DNA of 64,000 nt from Trichobilharzia szidati (taxonomy: Eukaryota; Platyhelminthes; Trematoda; Strigeidida; Schistosomatidae), in contig OX235272.1 of NCBI GenBank assembly GCA_944472155.2, forward strand, positions 89,224,020-89,288,019. The letters run 5' to 3'. Shown piece after piece: positions 33,155-45,274 of this stretch. Below the pieces are notes generated by a model that ran no database searches, had not been told where the DNA came from, and worked only from the letters and a program-made list of their open reading frames with translations. The position numbers and the translations under genes were made by a program. Each line of letters starts with the position of its first letter. Positions within the stretch are counted from its first letter, which is position 1.

Positions 33155-33520
33155 GTGCGTACATATATACATATAAGTTCACCTGAACTTGTGCAGTCAC
33201 GTATGTTAGTCGTTCGACTCATGTCCGGTCTAAAGAAGGTTCAAGAACACTACGTCATGTGGCTGCAGAAAAACACTAGTGGCTCTATACGGAATTCGAT
33301 AATCGAACACCTTATCGATAACAGTCATTCCATCTCAACAGCTACCCTCTTCAAATTTATCTACAAAGTGAAGTATAACTTGCCAAAGGCAATACGCTTT
33401 CGTCTTCACTGCATTGCTGAATCTTTAGCAACTTAGTTAGAAAAACCGGAGCTATGCATACAAAAGAAAACTATTCAACCGCTTCTACTGTCATGGTAAC
33501 TGCCTCGTTGATTTCTACTG
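33155..33520 (+). pseudogene. PLE GIY-YIG C-terminal fragment
   Basis: Reads 'VQEHYVMWLQKNTSGSIRNSI', 'IEHLIDNSHS', 'FKFIYKVKYNLPKAIRF' and 'CIAESLAT', a stop, then 'LEKPELCIQKKTIQPLLLSW'. The YIG part is missing. Close to the minus-strand copy at 62.8-63.1 kb. Confidence 0.6.
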
Positions 33521-34008
33521 ACTTGTTTGTTTGTCTTACTCCTTGTAGGTCTTGTATTTCTTTCGAACTCTTGCATAATTCCATATTTTCCATTGTTTCT
33601 ATGTGCGTCTTGATTACAACTGATTTACTAAATTATTTATCTTAATACGTAACTCTAGTACACCTACATAATATTAATAACTATGGTTGTGACACCTTAT
33701 CACTTTTGCTACTATTTTGTTACATAAAATAACTGTAAATAAATGTGATTGTACATCTAAAGAAAATCAGTTTGTCGAAGAGCCTCTTTGCTGAACTAAC
33801 TGTCTTGCTTTCATTATTGCATGATTTCACTGAGTACCTTTCCTTGTCATCGTGGGTAAAATTTATTTTGATAAAGTCTCACAGTGTTATACAGAAATAT
33901 CAACTGATGGCGTTTTGAGCACAGTTTGTTGCTTATAATACTCGCACAACTGTTTACTTCATTTATATAATTCCATCATTTTTCATCGATTGATTTGATT
34001 GGTAGTAG

Positions 34009-34349
34009 TGTAACAACAAAAGACGACGGCCAGGCAACAGATCATTTATTAAGGAAATCAACGCATATTTATATATTTTCATGTACATTATTATAGATTA
34101 GTTAAGCAAACAAACACAGTCTTTTAAGAGATTGGTAGTTTCTCACTTAAAGTTAATCTTTTATCTCTTTGTGACTGTTTTTTGAATGTCAGATCACCTA
34201 TATGTTAACTGTATCCGCCTACACAAAGTCTTCTGTGGTCGGTTGTTGAATCACTCTTTGTTCATATTTTCTCACGACAAATCTTGAGAAAGTAAACATT
34301 GACGTAAATTACTGTCTACCAATTCGGCTAGTAGACAGCTCTCACCACA
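34009..34349 (+). mobile_element. Solo LTR, plus, TSD GTAG
   Basis: 341 bp from TGTAACAACA to CTCACCACA, with GTAG at 34005-34008 and 34350-34353. Confidence 0.75.
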
Positions 34350-34429
34350 GTAGTATTGTCCATATTTCCAGTATGAGTGATGAGTCATTCCTATTGCATT
34401 TATTGGGTGTAGACTCGATCGATGAACAA

Positions 34430-34965
34430 GGATTCATTAATCAACCTCTCTCTCTCTCTCCACCTACCTATATTACTTCTTAGAATTTTGACCCTCTCCC
34501 ACCATGCTATTGTGTCGTTATGTGTTAATACATGCATGCAGTGTAATCGCTGAGCTTTTTTCTAAATTACTTATCTTTGCGAGTGGGGTCAACCATTCTT
34601 AACTTAGCTAAATTATCATGTTCCGACAATCTGACTACCCCTGATCTACTAGTTTGACCTATGTAGGGTATTTTGTAAATTATATTATTTTGTCTAATTG
34701 GGTCAACCGCTGGAGGTCCTTTGACCTACAGAGCTTGTCCTGCCTCAGTGAGTCAGTTTGCAGGTTTGAATGCCACTGTAATTCTGCTTCGTTAAAAATC
34801 CTACGTAGGGTCTCAGATGTCCCCTCCTTTTTTGGTACAACAGTAGATGCCTTATATTCTCTCCTATTTATGTTATCATTAATAGTTTCTTCATTATTTT
34901 TTATTAATTTATTATTTTATTTTATTTACTATCATGTGATACTATTGATTCAGTGTAATTTAAAA
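34430..34965 (-). pseudogene. PLE linker and GIY-YIG fragment (second PLE lineage)
   Basis: Minus strand: 'VVPKKEGTSETLRRIFNEAELQ', 'NIIYKIPYIGQTSRS' and 'VVRLSEHDNLAKLRMVDP' in shifted frames. The GIY-YIG core is shortened: the Cys-rich piece before YIG is missing. It differs from the 18.8-kb lineage in the GQTSR context. Dead. Confidence 0.55.
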
Positions 34966-34969
34966 CAAC

Positions 34970-36490
34970 ATTAATTTTGTTAATAACAGTAATTCTTTAA
35001 TTATTATAGTCGTATAACTGTAGAACCTGATGACGCATTTATCGAAAAGAATATTCTTTGTACGCTAAATTCAGTCTTTTGAGATCTTAATGCACATTTT
35101 GAATCAATTAAATTGAATCGCTTGTCAGACGATACAACTGTATAATTCATAGAGAATTCAAATAAGTTCACTTCATATTTGAGTTTGTGCTAAAGATGTT
35201 TAGTTTTTGAAAAATAATTTCTAGCTTCGCAGTTAAACCGGTTTCGTGTCGTGATACTGAGTTGAACACTAACATTTCTACTTATTTAGGTATCAGTAGT
35301 TTTGTCATTCTACTGTTTCAGATTCTTATGACAAAGATTTTACATACTATCAGCCTTAGTATTAATTGTTATTATCGTTTTTAAAATGTGAATTCCTATA
35401 TGCATTTATTTCACTTCTCCTAACGTAATATGTGAAAAAGATTCTGTTCTAAATTATAATCATAAATAAAGTGCTTTGTCGTTTTTCATTTTGTACAAAA
35501 GTAACAAATCGTTACTGTCTGAAGACTGTGAGAATGAATTATTTTTTTCTCAAGAAATACATGAAGTATTCATTGAATGAATCGTTGTTTGTCAATATTT
35601 TAAATAACGCGGGTCATTCACTCTAATACATTTAAACAAAATAGTAAAATAAGTGCGCCTTTACAAATTTCAATTTGTATTATTTTTTTCAACAAATAAT
35701 CTATTACTTTTGTCATTTTGTGAGATAATCTTCGTTCTTATTATCATTTTAAGTGATAATATTAAATCTAGACTGAATTTCATTGTTGCGTAATAGTAGA
35801 TTGAGGGATTCGTGGGCGTTACATGTATATACGAACAAACAGATGAACAAGCAAACAGAATGACTGAACGTAATTCAAAGTTAGAAAATAAAATAAAATG
35901 AAATTTCAATTAAATTTTTGCACTACGCATTTGGATTGTTTAAATAATTGTAATTTTGAGTGTATAAACACAAATCAATAGTCGGTACGCTATAAATAAA
36001 CGTGATTACAAAACTTCAGGTATTTTAGTTGACACCATGTACTAACTACTGTTGTGTAGCTCTATTTTAACCAAACTAGCGTACACGTATATCCTAGTAC
36101 TTCTTCGCGTTTATAATTGTGTCCTAACGTTGTGATTACTCGACATCCACAACGTAATTCAAAAGGCACTTGCGAAGGAATACGATCGTGTATTATCGCA
36201 TTAATCAAAATTCAAAAATTGAGCGAGTACAAAAGTATCAATTGTTAACACGCAATCTTTAGAGTGACAAACAAATCAAAGTCCAATTACATAGTGTAAG
36301 TATACCACGATGATGAGTAATAAAATGGGTCACTACACTACAAAGTGAAACAGTATTGTTTACTAGTTGACGATTGGAACCAAAAGTTAACAGTCATAAT
36401 CATAGCTTTAATTGTTTTCTTATCTTTGTTGTTAGAGAGTGTTGAGATCTTTCCTGTTACAATTATTGTGCTCTGACTTGATAAATAAAG
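34970..36490. other. Gene-poor AT-rich stretch
   Basis: 35026-35075 has a hammerhead-like 'cctgatgacg...atcgaaaag' followed by the palindrome AAGAATATTCTT, probably a PLE terminal relic, but stem II does not form. No gene supported. Confidence 0.4.
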
Positions 36491-36496
36491 CTATTG

Positions 36497-37085
36497 GTTT
36501 GATCACGGAATGACATCGGTTAGAGAAACACTGGAAAACCTGGGGGTACTGGACAGCTGTTTCCTCCCAATTCAGGACACTTCAGCTGTTGGGATATAAT
36601 CCAATGACCCATCAGTTCTGACTTCTGCCACTACTCCATGGTTTTCACTGGTTCTTTAACTGGAGTCAGTTCATCATCAAACTTGAAATCAATCCAACCC
36701 CTGCAAACCAACAACTGAAAATTGATTTGATCCTCACTGTTGACTGAACACAGGATGAATTTGTTTGAAATCCTGCTGAGCAGCCATGACCAGAGGAGTC
36801 CATAAAGTTGGGTGTAAAGACGAATAATCTCCGATGACATTGGCTGCAGGTCACACTATATATCGCAAATTGGCAAAAGTTAGAATCGATGGGTACTTGG
36901 ATTCCGTCCCATTGTCAGAATGACCAAAGAGCTCGCCTTGGGTTCGATCCCGGGTGGGGTCATGAATGCATATTTTGAAGAGTCCTAGACACAGACGAAA
37001 TAGCTACCTAGTAATTCCTGGTTTTCAGTGATCAAACCTAAAACTAATCAGATCTCTGCAAACCGGTACTTGGAAACAGCGCTTC
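36497..37085 (+). mobile_element. Hammerhead SINE, family b, decayed composite
   Basis: Antisense 3' end (36505-36560), then tail and body pieces, B box GGTTCGATCCC (36940-36950) and a ribozyme relic near 36970-37020 (core TTGAAGA). Confidence 0.5.
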
Positions 37086-38300
37086 TGTTATCGATCCCTC
37101 TTTCAACTACATTACGTTTATTTTTGTTTGAGGATTTCCCTTTGTGATTACATGCAACTGCGAATTTAAGCTTTTCGTCAGATTTCTTATTTTACCCAGG
37201 CCTTTTAACCAACTTTTGACAGTGTGATGAAGTTTAATTGATCGACACCTGAAATTTTCCCCGGGGCATTTGGCATTTATTAAAAAACTGGATGGAACTC
37301 GTCTAGGAGATCTGTGACTTAACTCATTTGAAAGACTGATTTGTGTGTGACTATCTGCTTAAATATATATATATATATATACGTCTTAGCCACACTACCC
37401 GCTTACCCGATTTCCTGGACCAGTATAACTTGATGCCCAGGCTACTCTTTACACTGCCCAGTTAATAAAAGACCATATAAGATTTGTGTGTATGTGGTTG
37501 TTCTAGCATTTATCAAGGCAAAACAGTACAGCGGGGGGGGGGTTACAAGAATACAACAACTCAGCACAATGTGTCCACTAGGCATTGGTCCCTAAAGACA
37601 GTCAACTGTCGACTGTCTGTCTTCGTTTTATATCCAGCAGTGGAGACAAACAAATTGTGAACTAGGAAGATGAATTATTCTAAGTCTTTCTTATCCGTCT
37701 GAGAGAATTTCTGTGATCCGAATACATTCATAGACCTCTTCATCACCAGATCATTAAACATGATTAGTGCTGGATCAGAGTGACCTAAACAGCAAGCACT
37801 AATTTTATTGACTTTTGGATGAATATATCACAAGTGCACATAAGTAGATTCAAATCGTATGCATTCATTACATTGACTGATTAAAAAACATCTAACTAGT
37901 TGACACGATAAGATTAGAATAATAAAGATTAAACAATGCGCCATTATTGATTTTCCCTTTTTTCGGCAGCTCTCATAGATTCAAAGCAAAATTTTGTGAA
38001 ATTATCAGTCCTCAACTTTATTTTATTTTTGACAGCGGATGGTGTATATTCTTATGAGGTGGCAAGTGTGGGGGGGTTGATTTTTAAGTCCCTTGGTTGA
38101 GGCGGTTTTCACTTTTATTTTCAAGAAGTTAAATGTGTTTTTATGGATCAAAGGAGGTAAAATTTAGTTGAAACAAGTGAATCTGATATATGTGTGTTTC
38201 AGGTTATCATTATCTACGCGGTAAAGTGCATTGATCCGTGTGGAGCATCTTTAATAGTACATCTGTTTTTGAGTGTATTTAGTCAAGACTACATTTAAAC
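37086..38300. other. Gene-poor stretch
   Basis: (TA)n at about 37363-37382 and a G9 run at 37531-37539. No gene supported. Confidence 0.4.
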
Positions 38301-38313
38301 GCTTATCATATAT

Positions 38314-38870
38314 TAATTGGTGGATGGTGACTAGCAGTGGAATTTAGGTTGCGCATTTCGTCCTACTTGGGACTCGTCATCAGGATGTACCTGCACTCCT
38401 CAGTGAGTGATGATGCTCCCACTGAGGCTCGAACACAGTGACCATAGTTTCAAACGCCAAAGCGTGACTCACTAGACCACTCGGGCCACTAGCACTTCTG
38501 TCCGGTCAATCGCAGGGGAACCTAAAACTGAATTGAATAATCAATATGACCCGTTGCACAAGAGGTGGCTCTCGTGGCCCAAGTGGTCTAGTGGATAACG
38601 CTTTGGCGTTTGAAACTATGGGCATTACTTGGTTCGAGCCTCGGTGGGAGCATCATCACTCACTGAGAAATTCAGGTACATCCAGTGACGAGTCCCAAAT
38701 AGGACGAAATAGGAATCCTGGATTCCACTGCTAGTCACCATCCACCAATTAACTTCTAATTACATGCCCAGACATCGTCGAAGCATCTGCACAAGAAGGC
38801 GACATGTCAACCTGAGACCGAGCACTTTGGTCCAATCAATCGACGGGAAAATCTTAAATTCAATTAAATA
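38314..38870 (+). mobile_element. Hammerhead SINE, family a, inverted composite with 13-bp TSD
   Basis: A minus unit (antisense ribozyme 38335-38395, inverted B and A boxes) is followed by a plus unit. The plus unit has A box GTGGTCTAGTGGATAACG (38582-38599), B box GGTTCGAGCC (38631-38640) and a ribozyme at 38678-38725 whose core lacks C3 (TGACGA). GCTTATCATATAT occurs at 38301-38313 and 38871-38883, so the 557-bp composite moved as one unit. Confidence 0.75.
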
Positions 38871-38883
38871 GCTTATCATATAT

Positions 38884-40130
38884 GTATAACAAACTTACTA
38901 TAAGAGATTTTGTAGATTTTAACTTAAGTGATCAGGTGTAGCTAGAGTATTATGCGTGGTTAGTTATTTAGAAGTCATTAACTTGGAGCAAACTTTTCAT
39001 GCTCCGGGATATGAGTAAGGGCCGATGATGTTCAAACGTATGACCCTTTGGCTGGAAATTGAGTACTTTAAGCCAATGAACCACATTCCCACCATCGTTG
39101 TATTTTCGACGGAATTGGCATCTTCTCGGAGATTCAAATTCAGTTTACCCAGTATTGTAGTCAAAGACGTTATTGTGTTACACACCAACTGAATTCATTG
39201 AAATCTACACAAGTTTTATTCTGTTGATGGAATTCAATATACTTTTGTTCATTACTTCAGATGCAGCCGTTAAACGCGTCTTCCTGTACCTGTAGAAGGA
39301 TTGTGATTCCTGCCTACTAGTCTTTGTTTGCTAAACATTTAAATGAGTCATGCATACTATGTCTTATTTTCCTTTTGTGTACTTATGAAGCGTGATCTGA
39401 TTGGCTGTTTATTTATATCTTTCAGATTGATTTTTTAAATGACGGTAATATAATATCATGTTAGGCCATTCAAACGAGTAATGCTTATTAGTGAACTAGA
39501 ATTTGGACGTGTTTATTCTAATTTTTTTTTTCAACAGACTAGCCACCGTCAATGAACTTGTGAGTATTATTTCCCTTTTTCGCCTTTAATGGAATAAGTA
39601 CTGATCTTCTAATGGCTTTAATGAACGCCTCAACCAAATACACTTGTCAAAGTTATCAGTTATCCAACTGCCATTAACATTACTATGGCAAATATTACTG
39701 ATAAGGAATTGTAAGTAGTATATTAGTGACGTCTTCTGCAAGAATCTTGAATTGAGGAGTTATAGATTAAGTTAAAAAGGTGAGAAGCCAGCATATACAA
39801 AGCAAGGAATGAAGAAATAAAAAGCGGAGTGCGAATAACTTTTGCGGAATAAAGTCTAAATGTAATTCTGTTTTTTCAGTATTCCTGAGAAAATATATCT
39901 CATTAATTCACACTTTTGTGGCTTAACAAGTAGAAACAAGCTATTCTGTGGTTCTGTTCATTACTTTCCAATAAAACAAAGTATGCATTAAAATAATTCC
40001 ATTCAAGCTTTGAGAAACTAAACTCTATAATTCATGTTTTGTGCAGCTTTAGTCCACCTTGTTCAATTATAACTTTGCTAATGATATGAGAAAATAATTT
40101 TGGCGCTATGGCAGAGTACAATTCCATATT
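38884..40130. other. Gene-poor stretch
   Basis: No gene or clear repeat boundary supported. Confidence 0.4.
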
Positions 40131-40134
40131 AATA

Positions 40135-41395
40135 ATTGTCATTGTTTCCTTTAATTCATAGAGGAACATAGGGCTTCAGCCATACGTCTCCATTGCGTTC
40201 GGTTCTCTGCCACCGTTTTAAGCTGGCTCCACGTCTGACCACATGCTTTCATCTCCTCTTCACATGACCTCCCCCATGTCACCTCATTGATGCCCAACTC
40301 ACCGTTTCTCATTCGGGTTCCACTCGAGCAATGGCCTTGCGTGTGATGTCACTCACTTGATGGTTTGTTTTCTCAGAGTATGGCCAATCCACCTCCATTT
40401 CTTCCTGCATATTTGTTGCACAATCGGTTCCTGGTTGGTTAGTTCCCAGAGATCCCTGTTGCTGATGGGGTTCTTTTTCTGGCCATCTGATTTTGAGTAT
40501 TGAGCGAAGACAGCTGTTGATGAAGGTCTGTAGTTTGTTCAAATTGCGCTTCATGACGCGGCGCCAAGTCTCTGATCTGTATAGTAAGTAGCACTGACTT
40601 CATATTGGAGTTGAAAATCCGGATCATATTTTTCATGCTGTGTGCTGCTGATCTCCACTCAGACTTGAGAGAAATGAAAGCTTGCTTTGCTTTCCCGATC
40701 CTTGCTGCTTTGATATCCTTATCAGTTCCATCAGCCTGTAGTTGTAACGATGCTTCCCAGGTGTGTAGGTAGGTAAAGGAGGTGTCTTCTTTCAGATTTC
40801 TCCCATTTATGTTGATTGTTGTCTTTTGTTGTTGTGGTTGTTGCTGTTGCCATTGGCCAGGAATCTTCATCATTCCCCTCTGTTTCCTCTGCGTTCACCT
40901 GAAGTCCAATCTTTGATGCTTCTCCTATCGCCAACTTATTGCTTTTCACCTGCATATCTTCCAGTTTGTGGAAAGTCAGACATATCATCGCTGAGATCCA
41001 GATCCTCCAATTTTTGTGTGGGTTCATTTTATGCCTGTTTCCTCATTGCCCGCTGTCTGTCACATTATCTAGTCTACTGCACTCAGGAAAATCACTGGAG
41101 ATATTAGGCAGCCTTCCTTGTCTTACTCCCGTCTTCACTTCAAGGGATTCCGTGAGTTTCTCATTGTGGATTACGTGGAATGCAGCGTTGTCGTACAACT
41201 GTTCGATGAGATGTATAATTGTTGGCGGCACCCTTTTGCAGTGGCGAAGTAGTTTCCAAATCACCTCTCGATCGACGCTGTCGAAGGCCTTTTCAAATTC
41301 AATGAAGTTGAGATTCCAATGCCATAATAGAATGACTTTATTTGATATCACACAAAGGGAGACAGTATTACTATCTGGATCAGGTTGTGAGCTTA
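40135..41395 (-). pseudogene. LINE (RTE/SR-type), RT core to 3' end
   Basis: Longest copy of this family. The minus strand from 41330 gives 'FEKAFDSVDREVIWKLLRHC' (catalytic Asp kept), 'EVKTGVRQG', a decayed FADD box ('ISAMICLTF'), 'KARIGKAKQAFISLKSEW' region, 'NKLQTFINSCLRSILKIRW' and 'EMEVDWPYSEKT'. Frameshifts at several points. The 3' end near 40135 carries the usual 'gaggaacatagggc' (plus-strand view). Confidence 0.75.
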
Positions 41396-41639
41396 ATGTG
41401 CTGCCAGTGAACACATCAATGTGATCAAAATAAATGTCGAAAACTTCCAGCTGGAATTAGTTTGCAAGTATCTATTGTTCCAGGTAAAATTGTGTGTAAT
41501 TCCATATTAGGTAAGCTTATTTTAATAATCACACAGTGATGCAGTATTGAGGACTGAATGACAACGTTTAGAGCATGAATTATTGCTCATTATCATGTAA
41601 ATTTAGTCACACAGTTTCACAGTTTGTCTTATATGTATT

Positions 41640-42065
41640 TTCTTTCTTTCTGTCTCTCTCACTTCCTTTTGTTGTTTGTTGCCACTTTCCATATCTCCAG
41701 TATAGGTGTTGCCTGATTCCGATTGCACGTGTGCAGTGTTGAATCGACAAACAATGCTTCAGCGATTAACCTCTCTTTCCATCTAACTGTGTTACTTTTT
41801 TAATTCCACCCACCCTATTGTGTGATTACTTGCAAGTGAATGCAGTGCAATGGCTGAGCTTTTTTCTAGGTTATTTAACCTAGCAGGGTCAATCATTCTA
41901 GGTCTAGCTAAATTTTTATGTTCCAATAATCTAGCTGACCCTGATCTACTAGTTTGACCTATGTAATTGACCTCACAGTCATTAATTGCATGGTATTTGG
42001 TAAATTATATTATTTTTCTTAATTGGATCTATTGGGTCCTTAAGTATGCATATATTTCAATTAGT
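41640..42065 (-). pseudogene. PLE GIY-YIG fragment (second lineage)
   Basis: Minus strand: 'NIIYQIPCNDCEVNYIGQTS', then 'SARLLEHKNLARPRMIDPAR' and 'SSAIALHSLASNHTIGW'. The Cys pair and YIG are intact, but stops and shifts surround them. Same lineage as 34.4 and 47.1 kb. Confidence 0.6.
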
Positions 42066-42189
42066 CTGAAGTTTCCAACTGATTTTGTAATTGTCCTCGA
42101 AAGAGTACAACACCAGGCTAAATTAAAGTGTTCATATTAAAGTTTTTTCAAGTCCTATGTGACTGACTCATTGCTTAGCTTAAACAAAA

Positions 42190-42680
42190 AATTCTGATTT
42201 TCAACACCAATGTTAAGTCGGTCACTTCTTCTATATTGTTCAGAAACCTGGAATGTCAGGTAAAGCATTTTGAACAGGCTACTTCAGACTCTTATCAACA
42301 GTTGCCCCCTTCACCCCCCCTTCACTGAAGACTGGATGACCAGGTGGCCTGAAAGAATTAGGAACAAGAAACTCTGGGAACTTACCAACCAATAACCTAC
42401 TGGCCAACAAATATTTCGGAGAAAATGGAGGGAGATTGGACATACACTGAGGAAACTGTCGTGTGACATTATATGCCAAGTCATCGCTCGAGTGGTACCC
42501 GAGTGAGTGATGAGTTCGGCATGGGTCCAAGGGTGACATGGAGATCGCGTGAGGATGAGATGAAAGCCTTTAGGCAATCGTGGGGCCAGATGAAGAGAAC
42601 TGCAGTAAAACAAGACAAGATGAAGATGTGCTGTTGAAACCTTATGTTCCACTAGAAACCCAGGGGAACAATAATGAATA
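42190..42680 (+). pseudogene. LINE 3' fragment, plus strand
   Basis: Pieces 'LINSC', 'WPERIRNKKLWELTNQ', 'FRRKWREIGHTLRKLSCDI' and 'VIARVVPE' over several frames. 3' end near 42665 with a short AAT tail. Confidence 0.6.
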
Positions 42681-43349
42681 ATATACATGACTGACTGAGT
42701 CTGATTGAATTTCAGCATAGAACTTTGTACAGAACTGTAGTCGTTAAAGTTTTCGTACTCCGCATAACAAAGGTAGAGAAGAAATGCAAGGGAACTGTAA
42801 TGAATGGAAATGCACGGGAGAGAGAGAATAATCACAAGGAGAAATCTAGGAATTTAATGAATAAGAACGATTACGAAGAGTGATTATATCTCACCAACGA
42901 GAACGATTTTGAGCCATATCACCAGAGTCTCGAGGACACAGGTCAGACAGTCTACACCACCTTATGTGCCAAATTTTAATGCTACCACTGCTAACTATTT
43001 ACCAATGTAATCTGATATCATTTAACATTGATGGTTGGGCATGCGTATCGCATATCCGAGTCATCTCAATCTATGCAGCTTCATGATTTCACCGACTGAT
43101 TTGCCCTCCTTACATAGCACTCTACGTCTAACCTCAATATTACTCACCGAACAATTCTACTTAACACATAAGTTAGAACACAGACACCTACGGTCAAAGA
43201 CAACTAGACTATTTAAACGGTCACGTCTCACAGCCATAAAACAGGCAGTATTGAATTGCTTCACAGTACACCCATCCTTTGATTGACATCTGGATGTCAA
43301 GTCTGCTCCAGGAATGACATAAGCTGGTGAATGCCACAATAGGCTTTTA
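42681..43349. repeat. No gene; low-copy repeat
   Basis: 42840-43180 shares short stretches with 11590-11990. No ORF of note. Confidence 0.35.
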
Positions 43350-43489
43350 GGCGAAGTTACACTCTAAGCACCAGTAAGCACAATTCATCAAATGACCTTG
43401 AACGCACTAGTCACATGAAGAAGACTGTTATTCGTATTATATATATATATATATATATATACTTTGATTGGACACTAGTAACTAGTGTG

Positions 43490-43795
43490 ATGTGTCTAGT
43501 CCTTTCTTTGGTGCAGACTGAATTCCATCAGTCAAGTTTGCAATGTGGCCACCATTCTAGGTGGCTCGCCATCACGGTGCACTTTGAGTTGTTGATATTA
43601 GATGGTTGGAGGCAATCGGGAATAAGCCTTGGACCTAGTTTTCGTGCTAGTTGGCACTCACCAGTCATCAAGGAGTATCTACAACCTTGAGGGAACTTAT
43701 GTCCCTTCTAAGATTAGAACCAGCATCACCCATTGCTGCAGTGAGAGACGTTACCACTGAGCTATTCGAGCTCGCAACTGACCTTCTGTGGGACT
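43490..43795 (-). mobile_element. Hammerhead SINE, family c, nested in Merlin
   Basis: Minus orientation: ribozyme relic (43625-43685), then the tRNA-like head in reverse with A box TAGCTCAGTGGTAACG (about 43752-43768) and a GGTTCTAATC B-box relic. The core is broken ('TTGATGACTGGTGAGT'). Confidence 0.55.
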
Positions 43796-43844
43796 GTATA
43801 TATAAATATATATGAAAATAACGTATAAAAAAGGTATAAAAGTG

Positions 43845-44449
43845 TTGCACAGTATACCTTTCTCTGGCGGGTGATAAAAATGAGTCCCAGCTTTTTATAG
43901 GTGCATCAATAGAGAAGTTGGACCATACTTTATACATATATTCATCTAAAAGGCTTTAAATAACATTCTTTTGAGATCTGTTAATGGCTCTAATCCTTTT
44001 CTTCAATCTTCCTCAGAATCCCTCAGTACAATTGGTATGGATCCCATTAATGAAATCCGGAAAATCATTAGTGTAATTTACTCTATGGTGAATATATCCC
44101 AGGGATGACAATGAGTTAAATCCTTTCCATTCATCTGTAAGTACTACAGATCCTCGTTTCACCAATCTAGTGATGATGGGTATTAAAGTATTTGGCTTTC
44201 TATCTGTTATTCTCACGGAAGATCCTTTCCGTAAAGTGGTATCGTGCAATCCAATCACCCAAACATTATTTGCTTTTTCATGACTACGGTTGTATTTCCT
44301 GTTTCATAAGACTGTTTCGTCTATATGTGCAATAACACCTTCTCCTCCCAATAAAGAAGTAAGTCTCTCCATTTTCCGAGATGCGATATCTCTGAAGTAC
44401 TGGTACCACTGAACGGCTGTAGCTCTCATAGTGTTTTTCAAAACCCAGT
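43845..44449 (-). pseudogene. Merlin transposase pseudogene
   Basis: Minus strand, N- to C-terminal: 'WYQYFRDIASRKMERL', 'GEGVIAHIDETVL' (first catalytic Asp), a stop, 'RKYNRSHEKANNVWVIGLHD', 'VVLTDEWKGFNSLSSLGYIH' (second Asp), 'GIHTNCTEGF' (third acidic residue, then a stop), 'LLDEYMYKVWSNFSIDAPIK' and an end near 43850. More N-terminal sequence lies beyond the SINE at 44937-45230 ('FGVDQDFQYYLDVRLIKNGR'). Two in-frame stops, the SINE and diverged ends make it dead. Together with 31101-31565 it supplies the whole family domain plan. Confidence 0.7.
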
Positions 44450-44460
44450 AATTACAAATA

Positions 44461-44925
44461 TTAGCCAATGGATTGATATCAGTTAGAGAACCATTGGAAA
44501 ACCTGGGAGTAGTGGAAAGCTGTTTTGTCCGAGTTTGGGACTCATTAGCAACACACATCCACCGGGTGTCGAGCCCAGGACTTTCGGGTTACAAGGCGAA
44601 CTCGTAGACCATTCAGACACTGGGACCTGAATCAATGTCCTGTGAATTCTAACTTGTAACGGCTCGTGATCTTAGCTTGACTGGCGCCAACCAATGTCTT
44701 CGGCGAGCATTTGTCCTCACTCCTGACAGGATGGACTTCACACTGGTCACGACTTCTCACTAGAATTCCAGGAAACTCTGTCCTGTAGCCAGTCGCCGAT
44801 GATTCCCAAACTAGGATAAACCATCTTTCCAGTACTCCCTACTCGTTTTCAATGGTTCTCTAACTGATATCATTCCACTGTCAAACTTGAAAAGCAAATC
44901 AAATCCCTACAAACCAACTCTTGAA
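44461..44925 (-). mobile_element. Hammerhead SINE, family b, inverted composite with 11-bp TSD
   Basis: 465 bp bounded by AATTACAAATA at 44450-44460 and 44926-44936. A full minus unit (ribozyme 44500-44550, tRNA-like head, 5' part to 44775) is joined to a plus-strand copy of its own ribozyme and tail (about 44783-44880). Both ribozyme cores are mutated. It interrupts a Merlin transposase. Confidence 0.8.
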
Positions 44926-45274
44926 AATTACAAATAAACAAAATCTGGGTTAATGACATATGGGATCTATCAGAAAATAATCCTACGAAGTAATGTATTC
45001 ATCGTCTTATCTTCCCTCACAACGCTGAACATATCCATCAACCGATCTACTGAAGCTTTTTATATTCATGCTACCTTCAAATGAACGAATTCTTCCATTT
45101 TTAATCAGTCTCACATCTAAGTAGTACTGGAAATCTTGGTCTACACCAAATTTCAGACACAACTTTGTTAGAGCAGATATTCCACTTGGAGAATCTCACT
45201 GGTCCATTCAAGGTCATTGGCGCGGTCCTACTCCGTTGGGTAGTTACTGGTGCTTAAAGTTTAACCTGTCCGCC

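Larger units (their letters stand above)
43350..45274 (-). mobile_element. Second Merlin element, broken, with two nested SINEs
   Basis: Terminal parts 'ggcgaagttacactctaag' (from 43350) and, inverted, 'ctttaagcaccagtaac' (ending about 45274) are imperfect inverted repeats. The transposase runs on the minus strand. SINEs occupy about 43490-43795 and 44461-44925. A TSD could not be fixed (only CTTTT is shared). Confidence 0.6.

Noticed and set aside
34654..34974. 106-codon plus-strand ORF with hydrophobic end
   Set aside because: It is antisense to a PLE GIY-YIG fragment.
35026..35075. Hammerhead-like 'cctgatgacg...cgaaaag' motif
   Set aside because: Core present and a palindrome follows, but G10.1-C11.1 and stem I do not form.
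42311..42835. 174-codon minus-strand ORF
   Set aside because: It runs antisense through a LINE 3' fragment and has no recognisable content.
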